Shown here piece by piece: positions 18,704-28,793 of a stretch of 64,000 bases of DNA. Position 1 is the stretch's first letter; the number at the start of each line of letters is the position of its first letter. The DNA is from Bartonella sp. AR 15-3 (GTDB lineage: Bacteria > Pseudomonadota > Alphaproteobacteria > Rhizobiales > Rhizobiaceae), in contig NZ_MUYE01000001.1 of NCBI RefSeq assembly GCF_002022445.1, positions 620,001 through 684,000 of the forward strand. Direction: 5' to 3'. Position numbers and translations under genes: made by a program. Under the pieces are notes generated by a model that was given only the letters and a program-made list of their open reading frames with translations, did no database searches and had not been told where the DNA came from.

Positions 18704-20215
18704 ATGTCGGCAGTGCAAGAAACAATACGCCAAGTACGTGAAATAGACGTTGATCAATATAAATATGGTTTTGAAACAAAAATTGAAACGGATAAGGCTC
18801 CAAAAGGCTTAAATGAAGATATTATTCGATTCATTTCCGCTAAAAAATGTGAGCCTGAGTGGATGTTGACATGGCGCTTACAAGCTTTTCGCCGGTGGTC
18901 TAAAATGAAAGAACCACGTTGGGCACGAATTGAATATCCAAAAATCAATTTTCAAGAACTTTATTATTATGCTGCTCCTAAAAATCATACAGGGCCAAAA
19001 TCTTTAAATGAGGTTGATCCTGAATTATTAGCAACTTATGAAAAGCTTGGTATTCCCTTAAAAGAGCAAGAAATTTTGGCAGGAGTAACAAAACAGGAGG
19101 ATCTTTCTACACGCGATGATAATATGTATGCAGCAGGAAAAGTGGCTGTTGATGCTGTTTTCGATTCTGTTTCAGTTGTGACAACATTTAAAGAAGAATT
19201 AGCACGTGCTGGTATCATTTTCTGTTCTATTTCAGAAGCTATTATCGAGCATCCTGCTTTTATTCGGGAATATTTAGGGGCAGTTGTGCCAGCTGGTGAT
19301 AATTATTATGCGGCCTTAAATGCAGCTGTTTTTACAGATGGTTCATTTGTTTATATTCCTAAAGGAGTGCGTTGTCCTATGGAACTTTCAACCTATTTCA
19401 GGATTAACGAACGCAATACAGGACAATTTGAGCGCACACTAATTATTGCAGATGAAGATTCGTATGTTTCTTATTTGGAGGGGTGTACTGCGCCTCAGCG
19501 TGATGAAAATCAATTACATGCTGCGGTTGTCGAGCTTATTTCTCTAAAAAATGCAGAAATTAAATATTCGACGGTACAAAATTGGTATCCTGGTGATAAA
19601 GAGGGAAAGGGAGGAATTTATAATTTTGTAACTAAACGTGGGGATTGTAGAGGAGATAATTCTAAAATTTCATGGACTCAAATTGAAGCTGGTTCTGCAA
19701 TTACTTGGAAATATCCATCTTGTTTATTACGAGGTAATAATTCACGTGGGGAATTTTATTCTATTGCTGTTGCAAATGGTTATCAACAAATTGATTCCGG
19801 TACAAAAATGATCCATTTAGGAGAAAATACATCAAGTCGTATTATTTCCAAGGGAATTTCTGCTGGTTTTTCAAGTAATACTTATCGTGGACAAGTGACT
19901 GCACACAGAAAAGCCAAGAATGCACGTAATTTTACTCAATGTGATAGCTTGCTGATTGGCAATGATTGCAGTGCTCACACAGTACCCTATATTGAGACAA
20001 AAAATGCGACAGCTCAGTTTGAGCATGAGGCAACAACGTCAAAGATTTCTGATGATCAACTTTTTTATGTTATGCAACGAGGGATTTCTGAAGAAGAGGC
20101 AATTGCATTAATCATTAATGGATTTGTAAAAGAAGTTATTCAAAAATTACCAATGGAATTTGCTGTTGAAGCTCAGAAACTGATCGGTATTAGCCTTGAA
20201 GGTAGTGTAGGCTAA
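18704..20215 (+). CDS. sufB: Fe-S cluster assembly scaffold protein SufB
   Basis: SufB is the central scaffold of the SufBCD complex on which Fe-S clusters are built. The 503-residue protein has typical SufB stretches: [51 protein letters not shown] and the C-terminal [19 protein letters not shown] with conserved cysteines. The length is normal. AATGGAGAAAG precedes the ATG. It is followed by sufC after 39 bp. SUF appears to be the main Fe-S system seen here and would serve complex I encoded 2 kb downstream of the locus. Confidence 0.96.
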   Translation: MSAVQETIRQVREIDVDQYKYGFETKIETDKAPKGLNEDIIRFISAKKCEPEWMLTWRLQAFRRWSKMKEPRWARIEYPKINFQELYYYAAPKNHTGPKSLNEVDPELLATYEKLGIPLKEQEILAGVTKQEDLSTRDDNMYAAGKVAVDAVFDSVSVVTTFKEELARAGIIFCSISEAIIEHPAFIREYLGAVVPAGDNYYAALNAAVFTDGSFVYIPKGVRCPMELSTYFRINERNTGQFERTLIIADEDSYVSYLEGCTAPQRDENQLHAAVVELISLKNAEIKYSTVQNWYPGDKEGKGGIYNFVTKRGDCRGDNSKISWTQIEAGSAITWKYPSCLLRGNNSRGEFYSIAVANGYQQIDSGTKMIHLGENTSSRIISKGISAGFSSNTYRGQVTAHRKAKNARNFTQCDSLLIGNDCSAHTVPYIETKNATAQFEHEATTSKISDDQLFYVMQRGISEEEAIALIINGFVKEVIQKLPMEFAVEAQKLIGISLEGSVG

Positions 20216-20254
20216 TTGCTATTTAAGCAAATACAGCAATAACAGGATTAAATT

Positions 20255-21010
20255 ATGTTAGAAATCAAAAATTTGCACGCCCGTATTTCTGAAACTAATA
20301 CTGAAATCATTTGTGGTTTAAATTTAACCATTCGAGATGGTGAAGTAGCTGCTATTATGGGGCAAAATGGAGCAGGAAAATCTACTTTGTCTTACTTACT
20401 TTCTGGGCGCGATGATTATGAAGTAACAGAAGGCGATATTCTTTATAATGGGCAATCCATTTTAAAAATGAGTCCAACAGAGCGTGCAGTACGTGGTATT
20501 TTTTTAGCATTTCAATATCCAATGGAAATACCTGGTGTTGCAACAATGGAATTTTTAAAAGTTGCAATGAATTCTCAACGCAAAGCTCGAGGTGATAAAG
20601 AACTTAAAATTTCTGAGTTTATTCAACGTATTAAAGATATTTCTTCTGAACTTGAAATAGATATGGCTATGCTTAAACGTTCATTGAATGTTGGCTTTTC
20701 AGGTGGGGAAAAAAAGCGTGCTGAAATTCTTCAAATGGCTCTACTTGAACCTAAGCTTTGCATTTTAGATGAAACAGATTCTGGCTTAGATATTGATGCA
20801 TTAAAAATTGTTGCAGATGGTGTTAATAAACTTCGCAGTCAGGAACGTTCATTCTTGGTTATTACTCATTATCAACGTTTACTTGATTATATTACTCCTG
20901 ACACGGTACATGTTCTTCATAAAGGCCGTATTATTAAGAGTGGAGATAAATCTTTAGCACTATATTTGGAACAAAATGGGTATGCTGATATTATAAATAA
21001 AACTGCTTGA
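20255..21010 (+). CDS. sufC: Fe-S cluster assembly ATPase SufC
   Basis: SufC is the ABC-type soluble ATPase of the SufBCD complex. The 251-residue protein has Walker A GQNGAGKST, Q-loop FLAFQYPMEIPG (diagnostic for SufC), signature FSGGEKKRAEILQMALLEP, Walker B LCILDETDSGLDIDAL and the H-loop ITHYQRLL. It lies between sufB and sufD in the expected order. Confidence 0.96.
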   Translation: MLEIKNLHARISETNTEIICGLNLTIRDGEVAAIMGQNGAGKSTLSYLLSGRDDYEVTEGDILYNGQSILKMSPTERAVRGIFLAFQYPMEIPGVATMEFLKVAMNSQRKARGDKELKISEFIQRIKDISSELEIDMAMLKRSLNVGFSGGEKKRAEILQMALLEPKLCILDETDSGLDIDALKIVADGVNKLRSQERSFLVITHYQRLLDYITPDTVHVLHKGRIIKSGDKSLALYLEQNGYADIINKTA

Positions 21011-21021
21011 GGTTATTAAAT

Positions 21022-22290
21022 ATGAGAACAAACTTACAATCAGAATTAATAGCAGTTGAAGCAGATATTATTAATAATTTTGATCAACGCATTGATGATT
21101 TGCCTGGTAATGAAACAGTGCAAGCTGTACGTAAGAAAGCTATTGAGCTATTTCAAAAAACACGTCTTCCTTCACGCAAAATGGAGTATTGGCATTATAC
21201 TAATTTACGCGTTTTATTAAAATCTGTAAGTAATTTTTCAGAACTTATTGATGAACAGCAGATTAATACATTACTTCCAGAAAATATTGTTTTTTCTATT
21301 AAAAATGGTAAAGCGCTTACATCAAATAAAATAGCAGGTGTTGAAGTAGAGCATCTTGCAACGGCGTTGGATAAAAATAGCACTAAAATAAATTTAACTG
21401 TTGCTGATGAAAATTTTATTGGGCAAGTGAATACAGCCTTCGTTACCGATGGTTGGATTTTCCAGATTGCTGACAATATTAGATTGGATATACCAATCGA
21501 ATTACAAAATATTCAAATGGGAGGGCAGTCACATACTTTTTCAAGCATCAAAGTTGGAAAAAATAGTCAAGCTGTCATTATTGAACGTCAAATTGGCAAT
21601 GATAAAGATACTTTTGTTAGTTCAGTATTTTCATTAAATCTTGCTGCTAATAGCAATGTAACATGGATTCTTATCTCTGATAGGGGATGCAATACTACAC
21701 AATTTGGCCAATTTCATGCTGTGCTTGCTGAAAATGCTGAGTTAACACTTTACGTGATTAATATAAGTAGCCAACTTAATCGTCAAGAAATTGATATTGA
21801 GTTGTTGGGAAAAAAGTCTAATTTTCAATTGCGAGCAATAAATTTATTGTCTGGAAAAACGCATAATGATCTTACAATGACTGTTCGTCATATTGAAGAA
21901 AAATCAGTTTCGAGAGAAATCGTACGTAATGTTGTTACAGATAAGGCCCATGGTGTTTTTCAAGGAGTAATACGCGTAGCACAAAAAGCACAAGAAACAG
22001 ATGCTCGTATGGCTTGCAATAGCCTTATTCTTTCTGATGATGCAGAATTTGATATAAAACCTGAACTAGAAATTTTTGCTGATAATGTTACTTGTGCTCA
22101 CGGTGCGACAGTTGCTAAACTTAATCATGATCATCTTTTTTATCTAATGGCGCGTGGTATCTCTTTTAAAACTGCCTGTGAACTTTTGGTAAAAGGATTT
22201 ATTTCAGAATTAATTGATGACATCAAGCAAGATAATATTCACGCTATTTTGAGTAATATCATTAGTAAATGGTTAGAAAAGAACGTTTAA
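21022..22290 (+). CDS. sufD: Fe-S cluster assembly protein SufD
   Basis: SufD is the SufB paralogue that completes the SufBC2D complex and is needed for iron entry. The protein has RKMEYWHYTNLRVLL near the N-terminus and the conserved C-terminal block ARMACNSLILSDDAEFDIKPELEIFADNV with CAHGATVAKLNHDHLFYLMARGIS. ATG 21022 is preceded by GAGG and gives 422 residues; an upstream TTG at 21007 would add five. It overlaps nothing and is 11 bp from sufS. Confidence 0.94.
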   Translation: MRTNLQSELIAVEADIINNFDQRIDDLPGNETVQAVRKKAIELFQKTRLPSRKMEYWHYTNLRVLLKSVSNFSELIDEQQINTLLPENIVFSIKNGKALTSNKIAGVEVEHLATALDKNSTKINLTVADENFIGQVNTAFVTDGWIFQIADNIRLDIPIELQNIQMGGQSHTFSSIKVGKNSQAVIIERQIGNDKDTFVSSVFSLNLAANSNVTWILISDRGCNTTQFGQFHAVLAENAELTLYVINISSQLNRQEIDIELLGKKSNFQLRAINLLSGKTHNDLTMTVRHIEEKSVSREIVRNVVTDKAHGVFQGVIRVAQKAQETDARMACNSLILSDDAEFDIKPELEIFADNVTCAHGATVAKLNHDHLFYLMARGISFKTACELLVKGFISELIDDIKQDNIHAILSNIISKWLEKNV

Positions 22291-22300
22291 GGTAGAAAAA

Positions 22301-23545
22301 ATGGAAAATAACATAAAAACATTGAATTATAATGTAGAAGAAATTCGGTGTGATTTTCCTATTTTTCAGAGTAATATTTATGGTAAGCGGTTAGCTTATC
22401 TTGATAGTGCAGCTTCTGCTCAAAAGCCACTATCAGTTCTTAATGTTATGGATAATTTTTATCGATGTCATTATGCTAATGTACATCGAGGAATGCATTA
22501 TTTGTCAAATACAGCAACACAATTTTATGAAGATGCTCGTGAAACAGTTCGTGCATTTTTAAACGCTCAAATAGTTGAAGAAATTATCTTTACGAAAAGT
22601 GCAACAGAAGCTATTAACACTATAGCTTATGGTTGGGGAATGTTTAAATTAAATGAAGGTGATGAAATTATTCTCACTATTATGGAGCATCATTCAAATA
22701 TTATTCCTTGGCATTTTATTCGTGAACAAAAAGGTGTAAAACTTGTTTTTGTACCAGTTGATGAGGATGGTGTTTTACATATTGAAGATTTTCAAAATGC
22801 TTTAAGTAATAGAACTCGTCTTGTTGCTATTACACATATGTCAAATATATTGGGGAGTGTGTCTCCTATCAGAGAAATAGTTAAATTAGCACATCAAAAT
22901 GCTATTCCTGTTCTTGTTGATGGTTCTCAAGGAGCTGTACATTTAACAATTGATATGCAAGATCTTGATTGTGATTGGTATGTTTTTACTGGTCATAAGA
23001 TTTATGGTCCTACAGGCATTGGTGTTCTTTATGGCAAAAAATATCGGCTAGAGGAAATGCGTCCTTTTCAGGGGGGAGGACAAATGATTGAAGAGGTGAC
23101 ACTTGATAAGGTTTCTTATAATGTTCCTCCATACCGTTTTGAAGCTGGTACTCCTCCTATAGTTGAAGCTATTGGGTTAGCAGCAGCTATCGATTATATA
23201 CAAGAAAAGGATAGAGATGCAATTTATATGCATGAAATGGCACTTTTAAATTATGCTCATGAAAGACTTGCATCAGTTCAGTCATTAAATATCTATGGAC
23301 GCGCCTTTAACAAAGGTACTATTATATCTTTTGAACTTGAAGGTATTCATGCACATGATGTTGCTATGTTTGTTGATCGACAGGGAGTTGCTATACGTGC
23401 GGGAACGCATTGTGCACAGCCTTTATTACAACATCTTGGTTTAACATCTATCTGTCGTGCATCATTAGCAATGTATAGTAATCGCGAAGATATTGATCAA
23501 TTGGTTGAAGCGTTAGAAAAAGCAAGGATATTTTTTAATGGTTAG
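22301..23545 (+). CDS. sufS: Cysteine desulfurase SufS
   Basis: SufS is the group II PLP-dependent cysteine desulfurase that supplies sulfur to SufB. The 414-residue protein contains YLDSAASAQKP, HRGMHYLSNTAT, the PLP lysine motif FTGHKIYGPTGIGVLYG and the catalytic cysteine motif RAGTHCAQPLL. The length is normal for SufS. It is intact, unlike the NifS-type paralogue at 17402, so it is probably the sulfur donor in this strain. Its stop overlaps the sufT start by 8 bp. Confidence 0.95.
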   Translation: MENNIKTLNYNVEEIRCDFPIFQSNIYGKRLAYLDSAASAQKPLSVLNVMDNFYRCHYANVHRGMHYLSNTATQFYEDARETVRAFLNAQIVEEIIFTKSATEAINTIAYGWGMFKLNEGDEIILTIMEHHSNIIPWHFIREQKGVKLVFVPVDEDGVLHIEDFQNALSNRTRLVAITHMSNILGSVSPIREIVKLAHQNAIPVLVDGSQGAVHLTIDMQDLDCDWYVFTGHKIYGPTGIGVLYGKKYRLEEMRPFQGGGQMIEEVTLDKVSYNVPPYRFEAGTPPIVEAIGLAAAIDYIQEKDRDAIYMHEMALLNYAHERLASVQSLNIYGRAFNKGTIISFELEGIHAHDVAMFVDRQGVAIRAGTHCAQPLLQHLGLTSICRASLAMYSNREDIDQLVEALEKARIFFNG

Positions 23546-23939
23546 ATTAACTAAAAAATGCCATTCGGCTGAGACTGTTGGTATAGAGAGTGAAAAGGAA
23601 GAATCTTGTTTATTAGCAATCCCGGAATCTGAAATTAATCGTTTGACGAGTGATATTATTGCTGCTCTTAAAACAGTCTACGATCCAGAAATACCTGCTG
23701 ATATTTATGAATTAGGATTGATTTATCGGATTGATATTGAAGATGATCGCTCGGTAAAAATTGAAATGACACTTACAGCTCCTGGGTGTCCTGTTGCAGG
23801 TGAGATGCCAGGTTGGGTGGAAAATGCTGTAAGTGCAGTTGAAGGCGTTTTAAGTGTTGAAGTAACTATGACATTTGATCCTCCGTGGACACCTGAATGT
23901 ATGTCAGAAGAAGCACAGATTGCTGTTGGATGGTACTAA
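23538..23939 (+). CDS. sufT: SUF system MIP18/DUF59 protein SufT
   Basis: The 133-residue protein has a MIP18 (DUF59) domain: ALKTVYDPEIPADIYELGLIY, MTLTAPGCPVAGEMPGWVENAV and VEVTMTFDPPWTPECMSEEA, with the conserved DPE and the TAPGCP cysteine. SufT-type proteins help Fe-S maturation under high demand. It is the last recognisable suf gene. The A-type carrier gene (sufA) that often follows in relatives is not seen here. Confidence 0.92.
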   Translation: MVRLTKKCHSAETVGIESEKEESCLLAIPESEINRLTSDIIAALKTVYDPEIPADIYELGLIYRIDIEDDRSVKIEMTLTAPGCPVAGEMPGWVENAVSAVEGVLSVEVTMTFDPPWTPECMSEEAQIAVGWY

Positions 23940-24753
23940 AAGAAATAAAACAATAATAAAATCAATGTTTTATTAAATTTTTTCGTCCTATACATCACTT
24001 TTGAGCTTTCTTATCATTTCGATGGCTAACTTTTTGCGATCAGCATTCTTTGTATAAAGAGCTACCATGGTATCATCTGTCCAGCTAAAAATTACTTTAA
24101 ATTGTGTTACTATCGCATCTGAGTTTGCAAATCTTGCTGTCGCTAATTTTCTTAAACTATAAGCTGATTTTAATATCAGCAACAATAATAGCAATAAAAA
24201 CTGTCATTGTAATGGAAAGAGCAAACCGATTGAAATTTTTATGACAGGAAACGCCGATATTCCTTGGGCAGAAGGCGTCACTGATAAGACAGAGCTTGAG
24301 GCATGAGCTTGGGATGATGGCAATACTGGGAGTTATAGTCTTTATGATGGCATTGGCGGCAAAAGTAGTTTTGCTGTTAGTTATACACACTTAAGAACAA
24401 AGCAAAAAGTTTTTTGGAAAGAGTTTGCTTAGTATTGGAAAAGTTCAAAAAACTCATAGTGATCTTACAGGCAGCAGCACAAAAGTTATTCAATCTATTA
24501 TGAGTGGAGGCTCAAATAAACCTTATCAAAAAGGTGTGTGTAAGGATGATAATATAAAGAAAATGCTAATCAAGTCGGTAATAGTGGCCTTAGCATGTGG
24601 AGTGGTTGTGCTGTTAAAGGTAATGATAGTGTTTATGGTGGTGATTATTTTCATAGAAAAGATATAACATCTTCATCAAATAAAATTCATCAAATAAAAG
24701 GGTAGGGATGGTGGCGTATTAATCAAGCTTTATCTATAAAATGTAATGAAATG
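23940..24753. other. Decayed region with unassigned gene fragments
   Basis: No intact gene is visible. On the minus strand, two frames that meet near 24160-24190 together read like a small membrane or secreted protein: a hydrophobic segment in the frame 24390-24157, then TQFKVIFSWTDDTMVALYTK in the frame ending at 23988. On the plus strand, protein-like strings with internal stops (for example AWDDGNTGSYSLYDGIGGKS near 24306-24365 and GNSGLSMWSGCAVKGND near 24582-24632) suggest a second decayed gene. I cannot name either. The association with the downstream lysozyme remnant suggests phage or accessory origin. Confidence 0.4.
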
Positions 24754-25100
24754 ATGGCACGAAAAATCACTGAAAGTTGTCTTAACTATTTAAAGAAGTG
24801 GCAGGTTTACAGCTTCATGCCTATCAAGATGTTTCCGGCGTTTGGATCATAGGATCTGCTCATACAGAAAAGCCGGTAAGCCTATGATTGTTGAAGGCAT
24901 GGTTATTCCAAAAAAAAGCGCAAATTATGCTTTTAGCCGATTTGCGTCAATACGAGCGGTGGTAGAGAAAGTGCTTTGTGTAGACTTAAGTGATAAATAG
25001 TTTGCTACTCTTCATTATAATTATAAGGACAACGCGACTTTTTCAACCCTCTACATTGCTTAATAAAGGCACTATAAATCTATTTGAAAATAAGTTTTGA
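24754..25100 (+). pseudogene. Phage-type GH24 lysozyme (endolysin) remnant
   Basis: Across several frames the region reads as a glycoside hydrolase 24 lysozyme: MARKITESCLNYLK from 24754, then after a 1-nt shift EVAGLQLHAYQDVSGVW with IIGSAH (canonical TIGYGH), then MVIPKK, LLADLRQYERW, VEKVLCVDLSDK, FATLHYNYKDNATFST, and finally LLNKGTINLFENKF ending at the stop 25098-25100. This order matches phage endolysins. At least three frameshifts and several stops make it non-functional. It lies on the 3' side of the minus-strand tRNA-Val gene, a typical phage integration position. Confidence 0.75.
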
Positions 25101-25223
25101 TTTTTAAAGCGTACAAAAGAGAGTGTAAATCCTATTTTCAAATTCCCTAACCTTTATTTCACTATTCTGTATCTTTGAAAAGAATCAATGAAATCAGTAT
25201 ATTATATTTATAGTAAAGGCATC

Positions 25224-25299
25224 TGGTGGGCGATGAGAGACTCGAACTCCCGACATCCTCGGTGTAAACGAGGCGCTCTACCAGCTGAGCTAATCGCCC
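25224..25299 (-). tRNA. tRNA-Val (anticodon TAC)
   Basis: The reverse complement folds as a 76-nt cloverleaf: acceptor GGGCGAT/ATCGCCC, D-arm GCTCAGCTGGTAGAGC, anticodon stem CCTCG/CGAGG with loop TTTACAC (anticodon TAC), T-loop TTCGAGA and an encoded 3' CCA (25224-25226 on the plus strand). One G-T pair occurs in the T-stem. Confidence 0.96.
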
Positions 25300-25514
25300 A
25301 ATGTAATAGTTTACAATTGGATAAACACCTATTAAGGAAAAAAAAAATTAAAGGCAAGAATAAAAAATATTATTTATTAATGTTTTTTATAGAATTAGGT
25401 TAGCTTTTATTGTTTATTTAATTTTTTTTAAAAAATGTTTCATTTTTCTTGACAGAAACGAATGAACGTCCTACACGACCGTTGATACCAATATTAATTG
25501 GTTCAAAGAAGTGC

Positions 25515-25591
25515 GCGGGTGTAGCTCAGTTGGTTAGAGTGCTGGCCTGTCACGCCGGAGGTCGCGGGTTCGAGCCCCGTCACTCGCGCCA
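25515..25591 (+). tRNA. tRNA-Asp (anticodon GTC)
   Basis: A 77-nt cloverleaf: acceptor GCGGGTG pairs with CACTCGC (one G-T pair), D-arm GCTCAGTTGGTTAGAGT, anticodon stem CCGGC-type with loop CTGTCAC (anticodon GTC), T-arm CGGGTTCGAGCCCCG region and an encoded CCA at 25589-25591. It is divergent from tRNA-Val, with about 215 bp in between where I see nothing else. Confidence 0.96.
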
Positions 25592-25738
25592 TTTCAATTT
25601 CCTGATTTGTTTAACATGTGCTTTTCTCTTTGTGGATGATAATAATTACAGCGCATTCTGTAGAGTTTTTAGCTGATATTTAGTTTTTTCTTTTTTCATA
25701 TAGTTTTATCAGAATAAGGACTTGCGTCTTTCTTTTCT

Positions 25739-25768
25739 TTGCAATAACTATAACAAAGAGATTAGATA
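25739..25768 (+). promoter_or_regulatory. Candidate promoter of the nuo operon
   Basis: TTGCAA (25739-25744) and TAGATA (25763-25768) are 18 bp apart, about 120 bp upstream of the nuoA ATG in the 296-bp gap between tRNA-Asp and nuoA. No gene is seen in that gap. The assignment rests on position and a partial consensus match only. Confidence 0.35.
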
Positions 25769-25887
25769 CTGCGCGGCATGCTCTTTAAGCTGTATGAGCG
25801 AAATTAGCGTGATGATTATTGTATTTTTATCTAGACAACATTGGAGGATTAGGCTAATTCAAAACCTCATTAAAGCGGAAAAGAATT

Positions 25888-26253
25888 ATGATTCATTTAT
25901 TGAGCTCTTATTTACCGATATTGATTTTCATTGCTATTTCAGTAATCATTACTGGAGTTCTTTTAATCATACCTTATATGGTGGCTTATCGTGCTCCTGA
26001 TGCTGAGAAATTATCGGCTTATGAATGTGGATTTAACTCATTTGATGATGCTCGAATGAAATTTGATGTTCGATTTTATCTAGTTTCAATTTTATTCATT
26101 ATTTTCGATCTTGAGGTTGCTTTTCTTTTTCCTTGGGCTGTTTCATTTGCCTCAATAGGTATATTTGGTTTTTTGTCGATGATTGTGTTCTTAACTATCT
26201 TGACGATTGGTTTTATATATGAATGGAAAAAGGGAGCTCTTGAATGGAATTAA
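25888..26253 (+). CDS. nuoA: NADH-quinone oxidoreductase subunit A
   Basis: NuoA is a small membrane subunit at the junction between the peripheral and membrane arms of complex I. The 121-residue protein has three hydrophobic helices and the conserved loop [26 protein letters not shown], followed by [13 protein letters not shown]. It is the first gene of a 13-gene operon and overlaps nuoB by 10 bp. Confidence 0.96.
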   Translation: MIHLLSSYLPILIFIAISVIITGVLLIIPYMVAYRAPDAEKLSAYECGFNSFDDARMKFDVRFYLVSILFIIFDLEVAFLFPWAVSFASIGIFGFLSMIVFLTILTIGFIYEWKKGALEWN

Positions 26254-26825
26254 GGTTTAATAATTCAATCCTTGTTGCTCCAAAATCAAAAGGAATCATT
26301 GATCCAAATACAGCTGAGCTGGTAGATTCTAATAATAAGTTTTTCAGTGATATCAATACTGAATTAGGAGACAAGGGTTTTTTAGTAACTTCAGCAGATG
26401 CTTTAATCACTTGGGCACGCACCGGTTCATTGATGTGGATGAGTTTTGGTTTGGCTTGTTGTGCGGTTGAGATGATGCAATGCTCAATGCCTCATTATGA
26501 TAATGAACGTTTTGGTTATGCGCCACGCGCTTCACCACGTCAATCAGATGTGATGGTAGTTGCTGGCACTTTAACAAATAAAATGGCACCTGCTTTACGT
26601 AAAGTTTACGATCAGATGCCTGAGCCGCGTTATGTGATTTCTATGGGATCTTGTGCGAATGGTGGGGGATATTACCATTATTCTTATTCGGTTGTGCGCG
26701 GATGTGATCGTATTGTCCCTGTGGATATTTATATTCCAGGATGTCCTCCTACAGCAGAGGCACTGTTATATGGTATCTTATTATTGCAGAAAAAAATCCG
26801 TCGGACTGGGTCTATAGAGCGATAG
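26244..26825 (+). CDS. nuoB: NADH-quinone oxidoreductase subunit B
   Basis: NuoB carries the terminal 4Fe-4S cluster N2 that hands electrons to quinone. The 193-residue protein shows the vicinal cysteines in [11 protein letters not shown], then [21 protein letters not shown] and [13 protein letters not shown], so all cluster ligands are present. The start ATG 26244 lies inside the nuoA end. The N-terminal ~40 residues are variable, as usual. Confidence 0.97.
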   Translation: MELRFNNSILVAPKSKGIIDPNTAELVDSNNKFFSDINTELGDKGFLVTSADALITWARTGSLMWMSFGLACCAVEMMQCSMPHYDNERFGYAPRASPRQSDVMVVAGTLTNKMAPALRKVYDQMPEPRYVISMGSCANGGGYYHYSYSVVRGCDRIVPVDIYIPGCPPTAEALLYGILLLQKKIRRTGSIER

Positions 26826-26838
26826 GGACTTTATAATA

Positions 26839-27447
26839 ATGAGTAAAACATTAGTTGAGCTTTCTAACTATTTGAAAGATAATTTGGGTGATAAGATAGA
26901 GGAAAGTATCTTTGAATTTGGTGAATTGACAATTGTGTCACGCCTTGATGCAATTACTGATGTTTTAATGTTTGTTCGCGATGATACTCGTTGTCAATTT
27001 ATTAGTATTATCGATATTAGCGGTGTAGATTATCCTTCTCGTGAAAAACGTTTTGATGTGTCTTATCAGTTATTATCTCCACGATATAATTTACGTTTAC
27101 GTATTAAAGTGCGTACTGATGAGAATGTAGCTGTTGCTTCTGCTTGTTCGATTTATCCTGGAGCAGAATGGTATGAGCGTGAAGCTTACGATATGTATGG
27201 TATTTTATTTTCAGGACATCCGGATTTGAGACGTATTTTAACAGATTATGGCTTTGAAGGGCATCCTTTGCGCAAAGATTTTCCTGTAACAGGATTTGTT
27301 GAATGTCGTTATGATAATGAAACAAAACGAGTTATTTATGAGCCTATTATTTTGCGACAAGAAATGCGTAATTTTGACTTTCTTTCACCTTGGGAAGGTA
27401 ATGAGCATGTCTCGTCATGTGTTAAAGAACAAAGTGTTGAAAAATAA
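26839..27447 (+). CDS. nuoC: NADH-quinone oxidoreductase subunit C
   Basis: NuoC is the 30-kDa hydrophilic subunit of the Q module. The 202-residue protein has [15 protein letters not shown], the signature [22 protein letters not shown] and [19 protein letters not shown]. It is separate from nuoD, as in alphaproteobacteria and mitochondria, not fused as in E. coli. About 155 bp separate it from nuoD, the widest gap in the operon; I see no terminator there. Confidence 0.96.
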   Translation: MSKTLVELSNYLKDNLGDKIEESIFEFGELTIVSRLDAITDVLMFVRDDTRCQFISIIDISGVDYPSREKRFDVSYQLLSPRYNLRLRIKVRTDENVAVASACSIYPGAEWYEREAYDMYGILFSGHPDLRRILTDYGFEGHPLRKDFPVTGFVECRYDNETKRVIYEPIILRQEMRNFDFLSPWEGNEHVSSCVKEQSVEK

Positions 27448-27602
27448 TTGAGCATTTTCAGTAGGGGTGATGTATAGAAAGTTATCATTGCATGTAAGTT
27501 ATTTATACACAGTGAATAGTTATTTCGTGTTGTGCATTATAATAACAAATATTTATTGCTATTCAGTTTTTAGGATGTATTGAGAGAAGTAAGGGGTTGA
27601 TA

Positions 27603-28793
27603 GTGCCTGAGGTTAATGTCCGAAATTTTAATATTAATTTTGGTCCACAGCATCCTGCTGCGCATGGTGTTTTGCGTATGGTTTTAGAATTGGATGGTGA
27701 AGTTGTTGAGCGTGTGGACCCACATATCGGATTGTTGCACCGCGGTACAGAAAAGTTAATGGAAACAAAAACTTACCTTCAGGCAGGACCTTATCTTGAT
27801 CGTTTAGATTATGTTGCTCCTATGAATCAAGAACATGCTTTTGTGCTTGCTATTGAAAAATTATTGGGTATTGAGGTTCCTAAGCGAGGGCAATTGATTC
27901 GCGTTCTATTCTCTGAAATTGGACGTATTCTTAATCATTTGCTTAATGTAACGACACAAGCAATGGATGTTGGTGCTTTAACACCGCCACTTTGGGGGTT
28001 TGAACAGCGTGAAAAATTGATGATTTTTTATGAGCGTGCATGTGGTGCACGTCTTCATGCTAATTATTTTCGTCCTGGCGGTGTGCATCAAGATTTACCA
28101 GAAAATTTAATTGAAGATATTGGTAATTTTATTGATCCATTTCTTATTGCTCTTGATAAATTAGATACCCTTATAACACCCAATCGAATTTTTAAACAGC
28201 GGAATGTAGATATTGGTGTGGTGAATATTAATGAAGCTTGGGCTCGTGGTTTTTCTGGGGTAATGATTCGTGGAGCTGGTGTAGCATGGGATTTGCGTAA
28301 AAGCCAACCTTATGAATGTTATGATGAAATGGAATTTGATATTCCTGTAGGTAAAAATAGTGATTGTTATGATCGTTATCTCATTCGTATGGAAGAAATG
28401 AGGCAATCAACAAAAATTATGCGGCAATGTGTGAATCGTTTACTTTCTTCTGAAAAAAATGGACCAGTATCAAGCTTAGATCATAAGGTTGTGCCGCCAA
28501 AACGCAGTGAGATGAAAAATTCGATGGAAGCGCTTATTCATCATTTTAAGCTTTATACAGAAGGTTTTCATACTCCTCCTGGTGAAGTTTATGTCGCTGT
28601 AGAAGCACCAAAAGGTGAGTTTGGTGTTTATCTAGTTTCTGATGGAACAAACAAACCTTATCGTGTTAAATTACGTGCTCCTGGTTTCGCTCATCTTCAA
28701 GCTATGGATTTTCTGACTCGAGGCCATATGCTGGCAGATGCACCAGCTATTTTGGGCTCGATTGATATTGTTTTTGGGGAGGTTGATCGTTAA
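27603..28793 (+). CDS. nuoD: NADH-quinone oxidoreductase subunit D
   Basis: NuoD is the 49-kDa subunit that forms the quinone pocket with NuoB. The protein has [49 protein letters not shown] and the C-terminal [13 protein letters not shown] chose GTG 27603 (protein MPEVNVRNF), because AAGGGG lies seven nt upstream and homologues begin here; a TTG at 27597 would add two residues. The gene ends in TAATG, coupling it to nuoE. 396 residues. Confidence 0.96.
   Translation: MPEVNVRNFNINFGPQHPAAHGVLRMVLELDGEVVERVDPHIGLLHRGTEKLMETKTYLQAGPYLDRLDYVAPMNQEHAFVLAIEKLLGIEVPKRGQLIRVLFSEIGRILNHLLNVTTQAMDVGALTPPLWGFEQREKLMIFYERACGARLHANYFRPGGVHQDLPENLIEDIGNFIDPFLIALDKLDTLITPNRIFKQRNVDIGVVNINEAWARGFSGVMIRGAGVAWDLRKSQPYECYDEMEFDIPVGKNSDCYDRYLIRMEEMRQSTKIMRQCVNRLLSSEKNGPVSSLDHKVVPPKRSEMKNSMEALIHHFKLYTEGFHTPPGEVYVAVEAPKGEFGVYLVSDGTNKPYRVKLRAPGFAHLQAMDFLTRGHMLADAPAILGSIDIVFGEVDR

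Noticed and set aside
25188-25403. 71-codon plus-strand frame across tRNA-Val
   Set aside because: It is the antisense of a clear tRNA gene and not a protein gene.
25449-25676. 75-codon plus-strand frame across tRNA-Asp (contains VAQLVRVLACHAGG)
   Set aside because: It is a translation of the tRNA-Asp gene; such peptides are common false annotations.
27448-27602. Possible gene or terminator between nuoC and nuoD
   Set aside because: The 155-bp gap has no open frame of note and no hairpin with a T-tract; the nuo genes are most simply one transcription unit.
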